NCBI GenBank assembly: GCA_963717085.1
Contig: CAVQVM010000005.1
Span: 124,001-188,000 of the forward strand
Length of the DNA stretch: 64,000 nucleotides
From: DASQUK01 sp963717085
GTDB lineage: Bacteria; Actinomycetota; Acidimicrobiia; Acidimicrobiales; VFJN01
Direction: 5' to 3'
Part shown: positions 51,436-60,227 of the stretch, piece by piece
How the letters are laid out: each line of letters opens with the position of its first letter
How positions within the stretch are numbered: position 1 is the first letter of the stretch
The notes under the pieces: model-generated
Database searches by the model: none
What the model was told of the DNA's origin: nothing
What the model saw: only the letters and a program-made list of their open reading frames with translations
Program-made: the position numbers and the translations under genes

Positions 51436-52871
51436 GGCGCGACCTGCATCTCCGAGCGGTCCTCGGACCACCGCGTGTGGAATGTCCCGCTGCGATCGAC
51501 CCGGTGATACGTGTGCGCCCCGAACAGGTCGCGCAGCCCCTGGACGAGGGCCGCCGGCAGCCGCTCGCGTCGCAACCCGTCGTAGTAGGCCAGAGCCGAA
51601 GAGAAGCCGGGTGTCGGCACCCCGAGCGAGGCAGCCGTGGCCACCACGCGTCGCCACGCGTCCTGGGCGTCCCCCAGGGCCTCGACGAACGACGGTGCGA
51701 GCAGCAGCGATGCCAGGCCGGGGTCGGCGTCGTACTCGGCCCGGATGCGATCGAGGAACCGCGCCCGGATGATGCAACCGCCCCGCCAGATCGTGGCCAT
51801 CGCCCCCGGGTCGATGTCCCAGTCGTACTCGTCGCTGCCCGCCGCGATCTGGTCGAACCCCTGTGCGTAGGCCACGATCTTCGAGGCGTACAGTGCGCGC
51901 CGGACGTCCTCGACCAGCGTGTCCCGGGCGACCCCGGCCACTCGGCCCGCGGTACCCGGGCCCGGCAGCGCTGCTGCCGCCCGGCGCTGCGCGGTGTGCG
52001 CCGACAGCGAGCGGGCGAACACGGCCTCGGCCATGCCGGTCACGGGCACGCCCAGTTCGAGCGCCGACTGCACGCCCCACCGCCCGGTGCCCTTCTGCTC
52101 GGCTTCGTCGAGCACGATGTCGACGAACGCGCGTCCGGTGGCCGCGTCGACGTGCTCGAGCACGTCCGCGGTGATCCCGATCAGGTACGACTCCAGCTCG
52201 CCCCCGTTCCAGTCGCGGAACACGGCGCCGAGCTCACCCGGGGTGGCACCGAGGGCCTGACGAAGCAGGTCGTAGCTCTCGGCGATGAGCTGCATGTCGG
52301 AGTACTCGATGCCGTTGTGCACCATCTTGACGAAATGCCCCGCGCCGTCGGGACCGACGTGGGTGCAACACGGCGCGCCGTCCACCTGGGCGGCGATGGT
52401 CTCGAGCAGCGGCCCCACCGACGCGTAGGCCTCGTCGGACCCTCCGGGCATGATGCTCGGCCCCTCCAGGGCGCCGACCTCCCCACCCGAGATGCCGGTG
52501 CCGACGAAGTGGAGGCCCCGGTCGCGGAGGGCCGACTCCCGTCGCCGGGTGTCGACGAAGTGGGCGTTGCCACCGTCGAGGATCATGTCCCCTGGCTCGA
52601 GGTGTGCGGCGAGGTCGTCGACGACTGCGTCGGTCGCTGGTCCCGCCTGCACCATGACGACAACCCGGCGGGGCGGTTCCAGGGCACCGACGAAGTCCTC
52701 GGTGCTCGACGACGGCACGAAGTGGCCCTCGTGGCCGTGGGCAGCCACCAGTGCGTCGGTGCGGGACTGCGTGCGGTTGTGGAGCGCCACGGCGTAGCCG
52801 TGGCGGGCGAAGTTGCGGGACAGGTTGCTGCCCATGACGGCCAGCCCGGTCACGCCGATGTCGGCCTTCAT
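51432..52871 (-). CDS. gnd: 6-phosphogluconate dehydrogenase (NADP+-dependent, decarboxylating)
   Basis: From the ATG at 52871 the enzyme has 479 residues, the usual size of the long dimeric form. The NADP site is IGVTGLAVMGSNLSRNFARH; the substrate/catalytic region has GISGGEVGALEGPSIMPGG and GPDGAGHFVKMVHNGIEYSD (the catalytic Lys and HNGIEY), then AEQKGTGRWGVQSALELGVP, and the C-terminal FSSALAYYDGLRRERLPAAL. It oxidises 6-phosphogluconate to ribulose 5-phosphate with CO2 release in the oxidative pentose phosphate pathway. No zwf or other pathway gene is in the window. The frame is open upstream to 53159, without protein-like sequence. Confidence 0.95.
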   Translation of the reverse strand: MKADIGVTGLAVMGSNLSRNFARHGYAVALHNRTQSRTDALVAAHGHEGHFVPSSSTEDFVGALEPPRRVVVMVQAGPATDAVVDDLAAHLEPGDMILDGGNAHFVDTRRRESALRDRGLHFVGTGISGGEVGALEGPSIMPGGSDEAYASVGPLLETIAAQVDGAPCCTHVGPDGAGHFVKMVHNGIEYSDMQLIAESYDLLRQALGATPGELGAVFRDWNGGELESYLIGITADVLEHVDAATGRAFVDIVLDEAEQKGTGRWGVQSALELGVPVTGMAEAVFARSLSAHTAQRRAAAALPGPGTAGRVAGVARDTLVEDVRRALYASKIVAYAQGFDQIAAGSDEYDWDIDPGAMATIWRGGCIIRARFLDRIRAEYDADPGLASLLLAPSFVEALGDAQDAWRRVVATAASLGVPTPGFSSALAYYDGLRRERLPAALVQGLRDLFGAHTYHRVDRSGTFHTRWSEDRSEMQVAP

Positions 52872-53025
52872 GCTCGAGGACCGTAACAGCGACCCCAGCG
52901 GATCGGACCGCCGGGTCGAAGGCGCGAACGTGCGGCGGATCTGCAAGCCATCGTCAAGCGGCCGTCGAGCGGCGCGGGGGACAACTGGGGCGCACACTGG
53001 ATCGAACCCCGTGGAGGACACCCCT

Positions 53026-53728
53026 GATGAGACTCGGCGTCTCCCTCGCCCAGGTCGGGTGCGGCTGGGGACGGGCGTGCTGGTGGCGCCGTGGTATCGC
53101 CCCGTCGTCCTGGCCCGGTCCCCGACCTCACTCGACGTGCTCAGCGACGGGCGGCTCACGGTTGGCCTGGGGGCCGGCGGTTCACGCCCCGATGGCCTGG
53201 CTGGCGGCGCCTCACAGCGGCGCTGGACGAGGCCCTAGACGTGCTGGCGGCGGTGTGGGGCGACGACCCGGTGTCGCACGACAGCCGCCACCAGCGGATC
53301 GTCTCCTCGTGGACGGGGTCCGAGCCGGTGCAGAAGCCCCATCCCCCGGTCCTCCTGGACGGCCACACCGCCGAAGGCCTGAACCGGGTGGCTCGCCGCG
53401 CCGACGGCTGGAACCCCGCCAACGTCCCGATCGATCTGCTGGCCCCGCTGTGGGCGGACGTGCGCGATCGGGCCGCCTCCCATGGGCGCAATCCGACGCC
53501 CTCCAGCTGGTGGTGCGGGCCGACATCGTGCTCACCGATCGACCGGTCGAGGGCCACCGGGCGCCCTACGCGGGCAGCATCGAACAGGTCGTCTGCGACA
53601 GCGACGCCACCCGGCGGGCGGGAGCGCACGAGGTCATCCTCGGCCTCAGCCGCGACCACGGCCTCAACGAGGCGCTCGAGCACTACGCCGCCGTCGCGGA
53701 AGCCCTCGACGTCACGGCCGCGGCCTAG
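53026..53728 (+). pseudogene. LLM-class oxidoreductase, decayed
   Basis: A good start survives (GGAGG, ATG at 53026, MRLGVSLAQVGCGWG), but the gene is broken into three frames. VLVAPWYRPVVLARSPTSLD then LTVGLGAGGSRPDGLAG is followed by ALDEALDVLAAVWGDDPVSH, PHPPVLLDGHTAEGLNRVAR and, in another frame, LQLVVRADIVLTDRPVEGHR to the end. Pieces between these blocks are missing, so the protein is about 230 codons instead of 280-300. It was an F420/flavin-dependent luciferase-like enzyme. Its 3' end overlaps the SARP pseudogene on the other strand. Confidence 0.8.
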
Positions 53729-54894
53729 TGGGCCCAGCGTCAATCCTCGATACGCCGAGGCGCTGCGCCGTGGCGGCGAGCCGGTGGGCGATGGCGTGCG
53801 AGCCCTGCTCGGTCGCGAGGGCGACGGCGGCGGCCAGTACGCCCGCGACCTCGGCCGGGTCGTCGCCCCGGGCATGGCGCAGGGACGCGTCGGCCTCGAG
53901 GACCAGCGGCTCGGCGAATCGCTCGCCGTACGCCTCGAGCTCGCGGTAGGCGGCGGCGACCGCGTCCGACGCGGCATCGATCCGTCCGGCGGCCGCCAGG
54001 CCCGCGGCGCGGGCCGCCTTGTAGACGACGACGCCGGTTCGCCCGCCGGCTTCGATGAAGCGGTCGATCGCCACGTCGATCATCGACAGGCCCTCGTCGA
54101 TCCGGCCCTGCAGGATCTGCGCCGCCGCCAGGTAGCCGTGGAGTCCCCGCCCCCAGAAGCTGAACGTGCCCTCGGGGTCGGCGTCGATGCCCCGGCGAGC
54201 CGCCCGTTCGGCCCATTCGGCCCGCCCGGTGGTGACCGCCCCGGCGCTGGCGAACATCTGGACCAGCGACACGGCGTAGCGGTCGGGGGCGGCGGCGGCC
54301 AGGGCCTCGAACTCGGCCTCCCCGGCCCGCTCGTCCAGGTCGCCGGTCAGCACCTGCAGGTAGCGGGCGAAGGGGTACGGCAGGAGCATGACCTCGAGGT
54401 CGAGCCCGAGAGTGGCGATCGGCACGGCCGTGTCCGCCGCCGCGCGGCACGCGTCATCGAGTAGGGCGCTCGCCTCGCCCACGTGGCCGCGGTGCCAGCG
54501 GCTGATGCCGAGGGACGCGGCCCTCGGGATCGCCGGCCAGGAGGAGTCCCCTACCCTGCTCGGCGAGCGCCTCGAAGCGGTAGGCGTCGAGGGCCTTGGC
54601 GCCGACGACGAGCTTGTAGCCGGGCGGATCCCAAGCCAGCACCTTGGCGGCATCGCCGCGGGTCCCGGCGGGCACGAGGACGCGCCGCAGGCGCGAGACG
54701 TAGCTCTGCAGGGTTCCGGCTGCCGAATCGGGCGGGTTGTGACCCCACAGCGCCTCGATGATCGATTCGGCCGGCACCATGCGGCCACCCGCGACCAGGA
54801 GCATGGCGAGCACTGTGCGCGGCTGGCTACCGCCCACATCCACCGATGCGCCGTCGATGATCACCTCGAGGCTGCCCAGCAGCCTGAATTCCAC
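53712..54894 (-). pseudogene. AfsR/SARP-type regulator with large internal deletion
   Basis: The 5' part (ATG 54894) encodes the OmpR-type winged helix (MEFRLLGSLEVIIDGASVDV, ALWGHNPPDSAAGTLQSYVS) and the first turns of a BTAD domain (LDAYRFEALAEQGRGLLLAG). Then the frame shifts at about 54545 and jumps directly to the C-terminal helical repeats (LGLDLEVMLLPYPFARYLQV, WAERAARRGIDADPEGTFSF, GLHGYLAAAQILQGRIDEGL). The rest of BTAD and the ATPase domain that normally lie between, several hundred residues, are absent. It is a deletion relic. Confidence 0.8.
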
Positions 54895-55417
54895 GCGTTG
54901 CTCCCTTCGGATGCCCGCCGAGTCGCGTAACGAGCATTATCCCTTGTCAGACCTGCGTGGAGCGAGCCGGCGCGGCGTGACAAACTGCCGGCGACCTCTC
55001 GGCGGACGCCAAGGGCGGAGGTCGTAGGGGCGGCTTGCTGGGCGCCCCCGAGGTCACCGTCGGTGGTGAGCCCGTCGAGTTCGGGCGAGGCGTCACCCTG
55101 GCCGTCGAGCAAGGGCCCGTGGCGTGGCCCGCCGGGTGGCGGCGACGGCCGACCGGCTCGGCGTGGCGCTCGACGTCGGTGTGGACCTCGGTACCTGAAT
55201 CACGGCCGGTCGTTCAGCCGGGTTCTGACGCATCCGTCCGACGACGTCCACCGAGCGTCGAACGGGGCGTCGGGGCGAGTGAGGATCGGCCGATCGTCGT
55301 TATCCTTTAGGGGTAAGTAGCTGGCGCGTTCCGCCGCTCGTCGGTGCTAGGTACCGCTCCGTTGCCTCGGCACCCGCCAGTGGGATCAAGGATTCCCGCA
55401 GAGAAAGAAGGGGTCGG
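54895..55417. other. Gene-free stretch with possible relics
   Basis: About 520 nt between the SARP relic and nfeD. A plus-strand frame near 55125-55196 reads ARRVAATADRLGVALDVGVD before a stop and looks like the tail of a lost gene, but no start or family is recognisable. The promoter of the NfeD-stomatin operon should lie near 55300-55400. Confidence 0.35.
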
Positions 55418-55933
55418 GTGACCCTCGCGTGGATCGCCGTTGGCGTCGTGTTGATCGCGGTCGAACTGCACCATTTGGCGTTCTACGCCCTGTTCGCCGC
55501 ACTGGGCTGCTTCGCCAGCGCCGTCGTGGCCGTGGTCTTTCCCGACGCCATCGCGGCACAGGTCGCCACCGCCGTCGTAGTGGCGGGGCTCGGCATCCTC
55601 CTGGTCCGCGGGCGCGTGAGCGCCGCCTTCGCCCATCATCACGAGGTGGAGCGCGCGCGAGGTGTGCACGGAGGTCTCGTCGGGCAGGAAGTGCTGACGC
55701 TCGACCTCGTCGGCGGCCTGGACCGGGTCGGCCACGTCCGGCTCGCCGGCGAGCGCTGGCGCGCCATCAGCGGCGGCGACACGCCGATCCCTGCGGGCAC
55801 ACGGGTCCTCGTGACGGCCGTGCAGGGCACCACGCTGATCGTGTGGCCCATCGACGGTGCGCTGCCGCCGGAGCAGCAGCTGGAGGCGGGCGAAGGCCAG
55901 CGCCTCGAGAAGGGACAGGAGGAGCAGACGTGA
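55418..55933 (+). CDS. nfeD: NfeD-like membrane protein (short, NfeD1b type)
   Basis: The GTG at 55418 opens a 171-residue protein with two or three TM helices (LAWIAVGVVLIAVELHHLAF, LFAALGCFASAVVAVVFPDA, AAQVATAVVVAGLGILLVRG). A soluble OB-fold domain follows (GLVGQEVLTLDLVGGLDRVG, AGTRVLVTAVQGTTLIVWPI). NfeD proteins pair with SPFH proteins in membrane microdomains. Its TGA overlaps the GTG of the stomatin-like gene (GTGA), so the two are translationally coupled. Confidence 0.9.
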   Translation: MTLAWIAVGVVLIAVELHHLAFYALFAALGCFASAVVAVVFPDAIAAQVATAVVVAGLGILLVRGRVSAAFAHHHEVERARGVHGGLVGQEVLTLDLVGGLDRVGHVRLAGERWRAISGGDTPIPAGTRVLVTAVQGTTLIVWPIDGALPPEQQLEAGEGQRLEKGQEEQT

Positions 55934-56880
55934 TCGCAGCCATCAGCTTCCCAGGCCTCATCGGCCTCGTCATCGTCGCACTAGTGGTGGTGGTCCTGGT
56001 CGTCGCCCTACGGCAGATGGTCAACATCGTGCAGCAGGGCGAGGTGGGCGTCGTGAAGCACCTCGGCGAGTACCGCAAGACGAACGAGCCTGGGCTGGTG
56101 ATCATCGCGCCGTTCATCGAGTCGCTCCAGCGTGTGGACATGCGCGAGATCCCACGCCCGGGCGACCGTCAGGATGTGATCACCAAGGACAACGTGGTGG
56201 TCAACGTCAACGCGACGATCTTCACGCAGGTGGTCGACGCCCGACAGGCGCTGTTCAGCATCGCCAACTTCGACGTTGCGATCGACGCCCTCGCACGCAC
56301 CGCTCTGCGATCGGTCATCGGCACGATGACCCTCGACCAGGCGCTCTCGGAGCGCGAGCGCATCAACACCGACGTGCAGCAGCAGATGGAGGCCGTCACG
56401 GACAAGTGGGGCATCCGGATCAACCGCATCGAGATCCTCGCCATCGCCCCGCCACCGAACATCCTCGAGGCCCTCGCATTGGAGAAGCAGGCCGACCAGG
56501 AGAAGAGGGCGAAGATCCTCCAGTCCGAGGGCCAGAAGCAGTCGGCGATCAACGTGGCCGAAGGCGAGGCCCAGGCGACGGTCCGCAACGCCGATGGCAA
56601 CCGGCAGGCCGCGATCCTTCGAGCCGAAGGCAACCGACAGGCCGCGATCCTCGAGGCCGAGGGGCGCTCGCAAGCCATCTCGACCGTGTACGCCGCGATC
56701 AAGAAGGGCGAGCCCGACCCCACGCTCGTGGCGATCCTGCAACTCGACGCCCTGGCCAAGTTCGCCGAGAGCGACAACGCCAAGATCGTTGTCCCGTTCG
56801 AAAGCGCCGGGCTCCTCGGCGCCGCCCAGACCCTCCGCAGTGTCCTCGCCGCCGCCCCGGAGGACGGCGAGCGGCCGTAG
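55930..56880 (+). CDS. SPFH/band 7 (stomatin/prohibitin-like) protein
   Basis: The 316-residue product has one N-terminal TM helix (LIGLVIVALVVVVLVVALRQ). The band 7 domain follows (VNIVQQGEVGVVKHLGEYRK, DMREIPRPGDRQDVITKDNV, TALRSVIGTMTLDQALSERE, WGIRINRIEILAIAPPPNI). The long coiled coil is rich in the Glu-Ala-Glu-Gly repeats typical of flotillin/stomatin proteins (NADGNRQAAILRAEGNRQAA with a tandem 7-residue-like repeat). It forms membrane-bound oligomers that scaffold or protect membrane proteases. Coupled to nfeD. Confidence 0.94.
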   Translation: MIAAISFPGLIGLVIVALVVVVLVVALRQMVNIVQQGEVGVVKHLGEYRKTNEPGLVIIAPFIESLQRVDMREIPRPGDRQDVITKDNVVVNVNATIFTQVVDARQALFSIANFDVAIDALARTALRSVIGTMTLDQALSERERINTDVQQQMEAVTDKWGIRINRIEILAIAPPPNILEALALEKQADQEKRAKILQSEGQKQSAINVAEGEAQATVRNADGNRQAAILRAEGNRQAAILEAEGRSQAISTVYAAIKKGEPDPTLVAILQLDALAKFAESDNAKIVVPFESAGLLGAAQTLRSVLAAAPEDGERP

Positions 56881-56960
56881 CCACGGGGCCACCCCGGCAC
56901 CGCATCCTGCCGGGTCGCCGCAGCCGTCGACGAACCCGGTCGGTCAGGTAGAACAACGTC

Positions 56961-57416
56961 ATGTCCCCGACGTTTCGAGCCGGTGTCGGGATCGTGGTCC
57001 TCGACGCGGGGGGACGGGTGCTGGCGCTCGAGCGCTCGGCCGTGCCCGGTGGTTGGCAGCTGCCACAGGGCGGCATCGAGGGTGACGAGGAACCCATCGA
57101 CGCACTGTGGCGGGAGCTCCAGGAGGAGACCGGGCTCACCGCCGACGACGTGCATGTGGTCGCCGAGCTGCCGGAGTGGCTGGGCTACGAGCTTCCCGCC
57201 GAGTACCGCTCGCCCAAGACCGGCCGGGGACAGGTCCACAAGTGGTTCCTGCTCCGGGCCGGCGGGGACGACCTGCCCGTGCGCACGGATGCGATGCCCG
57301 GCGCTGAGTTCCGCGCCTGGCGCTGGGTCGATCTGGCCGAGCTTGCCGAGCAGACGGTCGCCTTCCGCCAGCCCGTCTATCGGCGCCTCGCTGCGTTAGT
57401 GGACAGACTCGGGTGA
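56961..57416 (+). CDS. RppH/IalA-like NUDIX hydrolase
   Basis: The 151-residue product starts MSPTFRAGVGIVVLDAGGRV and has WQLPQGGIEGDEEPIDALWR then ELQEETGL, a complete NUDIX box in the QLPQGG context of RppH/(di)nucleoside polyphosphate hydrolases. Further matches are ELPEWLGYELPAEY and GQVHKWFLLRAGG, where RppH has QKQKWFLL. It probably removes pyrophosphate from RNA 5' ends or cleaves diadenosine polyphosphates. Its 3' end overlaps the convergent membrane protein gene by 21 nt. Confidence 0.9.
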   Translation: MSPTFRAGVGIVVLDAGGRVLALERSAVPGGWQLPQGGIEGDEEPIDALWRELQEETGLTADDVHVVAELPEWLGYELPAEYRSPKTGRGQVHKWFLLRAGGDDLPVRTDAMPGAEFRAWRWVDLAELAEQTVAFRQPVYRRLAALVDRLG

Positions 57417-58301
57417 CGGGGACGCCGGCTCCTGCTGGGTCGCGAGCGAGGGGATGAAGCGCTCGCTGAAGCCGGCGATGAAGCTGAAGATGGCGACGCG
57501 TGGGCCGCTCTCCCCCGCCGTGCCGCCGAGCACCTCGGCCTGGAGCGCGGCGAAGGCGATGAGTGCGGCGGCGCCGCCCGCGAGCGGTCTGAAAGCGTTC
57601 GCCAGCTGGGCCCAGCGGAGCTCGGGATAGCGAACCCCTTGTCTGGGCGCGGCCACCCGCTGCGCGGACGAGAACGCCCCGCCGAGCGTGCCATAGAGGG
57701 CGGCACTCACCACCCACCAGCCGTCGATCTCGCCCTCGGCGAGGAGCAGGCCTCGGTCGAGGAACTCGAGGATGCAGATGAGGACGAGCGCGGCCGCCAG
57801 GACCGCGAGGTAGATGACCACCTGGCGTCGCTGCAACATGCGGTTGCGATTGTCGTTCTCGGCCTTCTCGTCGAGATGCCTCTGGACCTGGATGAGTCGT
57901 TCGACAAGGTGATCCCCGTCAGCGGGCCCGTAGTTCTCGACCGCCTCGAGCCGCCAGGACGACCGCAGCTTCTCGGTGGCCTCCTTGTCGAGATCGACCT
58001 GGAGCATCTCCAGGTCGGCGCGCGTTCGCAGCCGGAACTCCTCGCGACGCGCCGCATGGAACCATGCCCACGCCTGCTCGTTGTGAGCCCACCGCCGGTC
58101 GAGCGCACGCCTCGCGTTCCGGAGCGAGACAAGGGCATTGCGCTTCGCCAGGCGCCCGGGTTCGGCCTCGGGTTCAGAGGCTCGCAGCGCCGCGCCCAGC
58201 TGACCGATCGACTGCGCCAAGCGCTGGTCGGGGCCACCCCCGGGCCAATGCCAGCCACTCCTGCTCGCATGCTCGGCCGTGTCGTCCGCTGTGGCGCTCA
58301 C
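57396..58301 (-). CDS. Coiled-coil membrane protein, last gene of the zincin operon
   Basis: The GTG at 58301 overlaps the TGA of the preceding gene. The 301-residue product has a cytoplasmic-looking helical N-terminus (NALVSLRNARRALDRRWAHN, REEFRLRTRADLEMLQVDLD) of about 155 residues. Four TM helices follow (RQVVIYLAVLAAALVLICIL, WWVVSAALYGTLGGAFSSAQ, AGGAAALIAFAALQAEVL, VAIFSFIAGFSERFIPSL). The last pattern, ALxGxxGGxxSxxxR and AGFSERF, resembles membrane proteins annotated only as hypothetical. It could anchor or export the products of the operon. Confidence 0.75.
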   Translation of the reverse strand: MSATADDTAEHASRSGWHWPGGGPDQRLAQSIGQLGAALRASEPEAEPGRLAKRNALVSLRNARRALDRRWAHNEQAWAWFHAARREEFRLRTRADLEMLQVDLDKEATEKLRSSWRLEAVENYGPADGDHLVERLIQVQRHLDEKAENDNRNRMLQRRQVVIYLAVLAAALVLICILEFLDRGLLLAEGEIDGWWVVSAALYGTLGGAFSSAQRVAAPRQGVRYPELRWAQLANAFRPLAGGAAALIAFAALQAEVLGGTAGESGPRVAIFSFIAGFSERFIPSLATQQEPASPSPESVH

Positions 58302-58546
58302 GCGTGTTCCCCGTCCGCGGCGCCGACGGCGTCCGGCGCCGGACCGGCGTCGACCGCCATGCCGGCCGCCGCCGCCGACTGCCCCGTGAGGGGCGTACCC
58401 TCGGCCGGCGGGCCGGCGTCCGTGGCCCCTGTGACCCCGAGCATTCCTGGGGCCGTGGCGGGCAGCAAACCCTCGCTCTGCGGGTGCGGCTCGGTCGTGA
58501 CGGTGGCCCGACCGTCCGCGGCGTCGAACTCGATGACGATGCGCAC
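58298..58546 (-). CDS. Small Ala/Gly/Pro-rich protein of the zincin operon
   Basis: The GTG at 58546 has AGGAG 5 nt upstream; 82 residues. The first ~20 residues form a strand-like start (RIVIEFDAADGRATVTTEP), and the rest is low-complexity with repeated Asp-Ala-Gly-Pro patterns (VTGATDAGPPAEGTPL, AVDAGPAPDAVGAADGEHA). No signal peptide. It starts 8 nt after the end of the free beta-domain gene and overlaps the membrane protein gene by 4 nt. The disordered tail suggests a binding partner, or a secreted or processed peptide; this is inference. Confidence 0.7.
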   Translation of the reverse strand: MRIVIEFDAADGRATVTTEPHPQSEGLLPATAPGMLGVTGATDAGPPAEGTPLTGQSAAAAGMAVDAGPAPDAVGAADGEHA

Positions 58547-58554
58547 GGGCACTC

Positions 58555-58809
58555 CTAGTTCAGAACCGCGTATCGCAGCTCGTAGTCGACCGGCTGGTTG
58601 GTCAGGTTGCGGACCATGATCCAGTAGGTGATTCGGTCGGCGCTGGCCCGTTCGACTTCGGTGTCGAAGTCGATCTGTGGTGCACCGGACCTTGGATTGG
58701 TCGGCGTCACGTACCACAGCACGTGCCAGTCAGCCGGCCAGTTGTAGGTGAACACCCGCTCCGTGGCACTGGCATTTACCTGGCCCCGATATTGCACGCC
58801 GACGCGCAT
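58555..58809 (-). CDS. Free beta domain, paralogue of the zincin C-terminus
   Basis: The ATG at 58809 is preceded by a perfect AGGAGG; 84 residues. MRVGVQYRGQVNASATERVF, WHVLWYVTPTNPRSGAPQID and RITYWIMVRNLTNQPVDYEL align without gaps to the last 84 residues of the metalloprotease encoded just upstream (LGVQFRGNMAASSTRRWF, CHVVWSVVPTTARAGAAQI, YITYWISVTNLTTVPCDIEA). The two are about half identical. The alternation of hydrophobic residues indicates a beta sandwich. It is a free-standing copy of that domain, arisen by duplication. Confidence 0.82.
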   Translation of the reverse strand: MRVGVQYRGQVNASATERVFTYNWPADWHVLWYVTPTNPRSGAPQIDFDTEVERASADRITYWIMVRNLTNQPVDYELRYAVLN

Positions 58810-58837
58810 GCGAGATCCTCCTCCTTGAGGAATCGAT

Positions 58838-60202
58838 TCAGGTCGAGCCGAGGACCGCGTAACGGGCTTCGATGTCACACGGCACGGTCGTGAGGTTCGT
58901 GACCGAGATCCAATAGGTGATGTAGCCGGTTGATGCTCGCTCGACATGCACGTCCCAACGGATCTGGGCCGCGCCGGCGCGCGCTGTTGTCGGGACCACC
59001 GACCACACCACATGACAGTCGGCCGGCCAGGAGTGCGTGAACCAGCGGCGGGTCGACGAGGCCGCCATGTTGCCGCGGAACTGCACGCCGAGCCGACCGG
59101 GGCAGATCGGGAATCCGAGGTGGTACGGCGTCGACGGGCACATGTCCCAGGTGTTGGCCTTCATGATGCAGGAGACGCCGCCACCGGAGGCGCAGTTCGC
59201 GCAGTTGGCGTTCGGCTTGCCGTAGTAGCCCCAGGTGCCACCGCAGTTGCAGTTGCTCGAGGCGTACTCGTCGGGTGCGTTGAAGATGTGCCCGGTCTCG
59301 TGCGCGAAGACGCGATCGATGTTGTCGGGACCCCAGCCGTCGTTGTCGTACTGCATCACCAGCCGCGGCCCGCCGATCGAGGCGTACGCGAACCAGCCGG
59401 TCGGGTACTTGGTGAAGAACGTGACGTACGCCCAGTCGGACCCCTGCTGGCGTCGCAGGTCCTCGGCGTACGCCTGGACGCCCGCGAGGCCAGGGCCGTA
59501 GCCGAGGGCTGCCATCGCCGGATCGCGCCAGAGCGCTTCGAGGTCGGCGGCGTTGGGATCGGGGGCGGCGTCGACACGGATGACGTCGATGTCCCAGCGC
59601 CAGCTGACGGGCTGGACCGGGTGGCGACCCCCGAGCCAGGTGGCACCGTTCTGGGTCTCGGCAACGACCTTCGCCCGTTCCGTCGCGTCGAACTGCAGCG
59701 CCGTCGTCGGCCCCTCGACGACGACGAGCCCGACGGCGACGCTGCCGGACAGGCGCGCCGACAGGGGGACCGCCACGTGCGAGAGGGCGTCGGGGGACGA
59801 CGCCGGGGCGGGAGCCGTGGCCAGCTCGGCGCACCCGGGAGGCGAGGCCTCGTCGGCGCCGTCCCACACCACGCCCGCCAACGGCCGATTGGCCTTGGCC
59901 TCGGCGAAGCCGTCGGAGGTCCGGAGCTCGAACGCCGCCAGGCCGAGCTGCTCGGTGTCGGACAGGCTCCGACGCGCCGACTTCGTGATCCGTGCAGGGG
60001 CAACGGTCATGTCGCCGGGGAGCGCGTCGGCGAGCACCGAAGCTTCCGTCGGGTCGACCTGAGCCACCGCCACCCGCGGGCCGTAGGTGTGCAGGACGTG
60101 CGCGTTCGCCCGCGCCGCAGCGGACGCCAGCGACGCCGCCACGCCTTCGTCCGCGGCCCGGCCGAGCACCAGCTCCTCATGGACGTCGACATCACCCGCC
60201 AC
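58838..60202 (-). CDS. HExxH metalloprotease (zincin) with I9-like N-terminus and C-terminal beta domain
   Basis: The GTG at 60202 has GGGGAG 6 nt upstream; 454 residues. Residues ~20-70 (ARANAHVLHTYGPRVAVAQV then VLADALPGDMTVAPA) look like a subtilisin-type I9 propeptide. Around residue 301 the zinc motif FAHETGHIFNAPDEYASSNC gives HExxH followed by Pro-Asp-Glu-Tyr; several cysteines follow (NCNCGG, NCANCASGG). GVSCIMKANTWDMCPSTPYH resembles the Met-turn region of metzincins. Residues ~371-454 are the beta domain that occurs again at 58555. There is no signal peptide, so export, if any, is unconventional. Peptidase activity is inferred from motifs. Confidence 0.82.
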   Translation of the reverse strand: MAGDVDVHEELVLGRAADEGVAASLASAAARANAHVLHTYGPRVAVAQVDPTEASVLADALPGDMTVAPARITKSARRSLSDTEQLGLAAFELRTSDGFAEAKANRPLAGVVWDGADEASPPGCAELATAPAPASSPDALSHVAVPLSARLSGSVAVGLVVVEGPTTALQFDATERAKVVAETQNGATWLGGRHPVQPVSWRWDIDVIRVDAAPDPNAADLEALWRDPAMAALGYGPGLAGVQAYAEDLRRQQGSDWAYVTFFTKYPTGWFAYASIGGPRLVMQYDNDGWGPDNIDRVFAHETGHIFNAPDEYASSNCNCGGTWGYYGKPNANCANCASGGGVSCIMKANTWDMCPSTPYHLGFPICPGRLGVQFRGNMAASSTRRWFTHSWPADCHVVWSVVPTTARAGAAQIRWDVHVERASTGYITYWISVTNLTTVPCDIEARYAVLGST

Positions 60203-60227
60203 GTCTGTCTCCCCTTCGCCGACCGCT

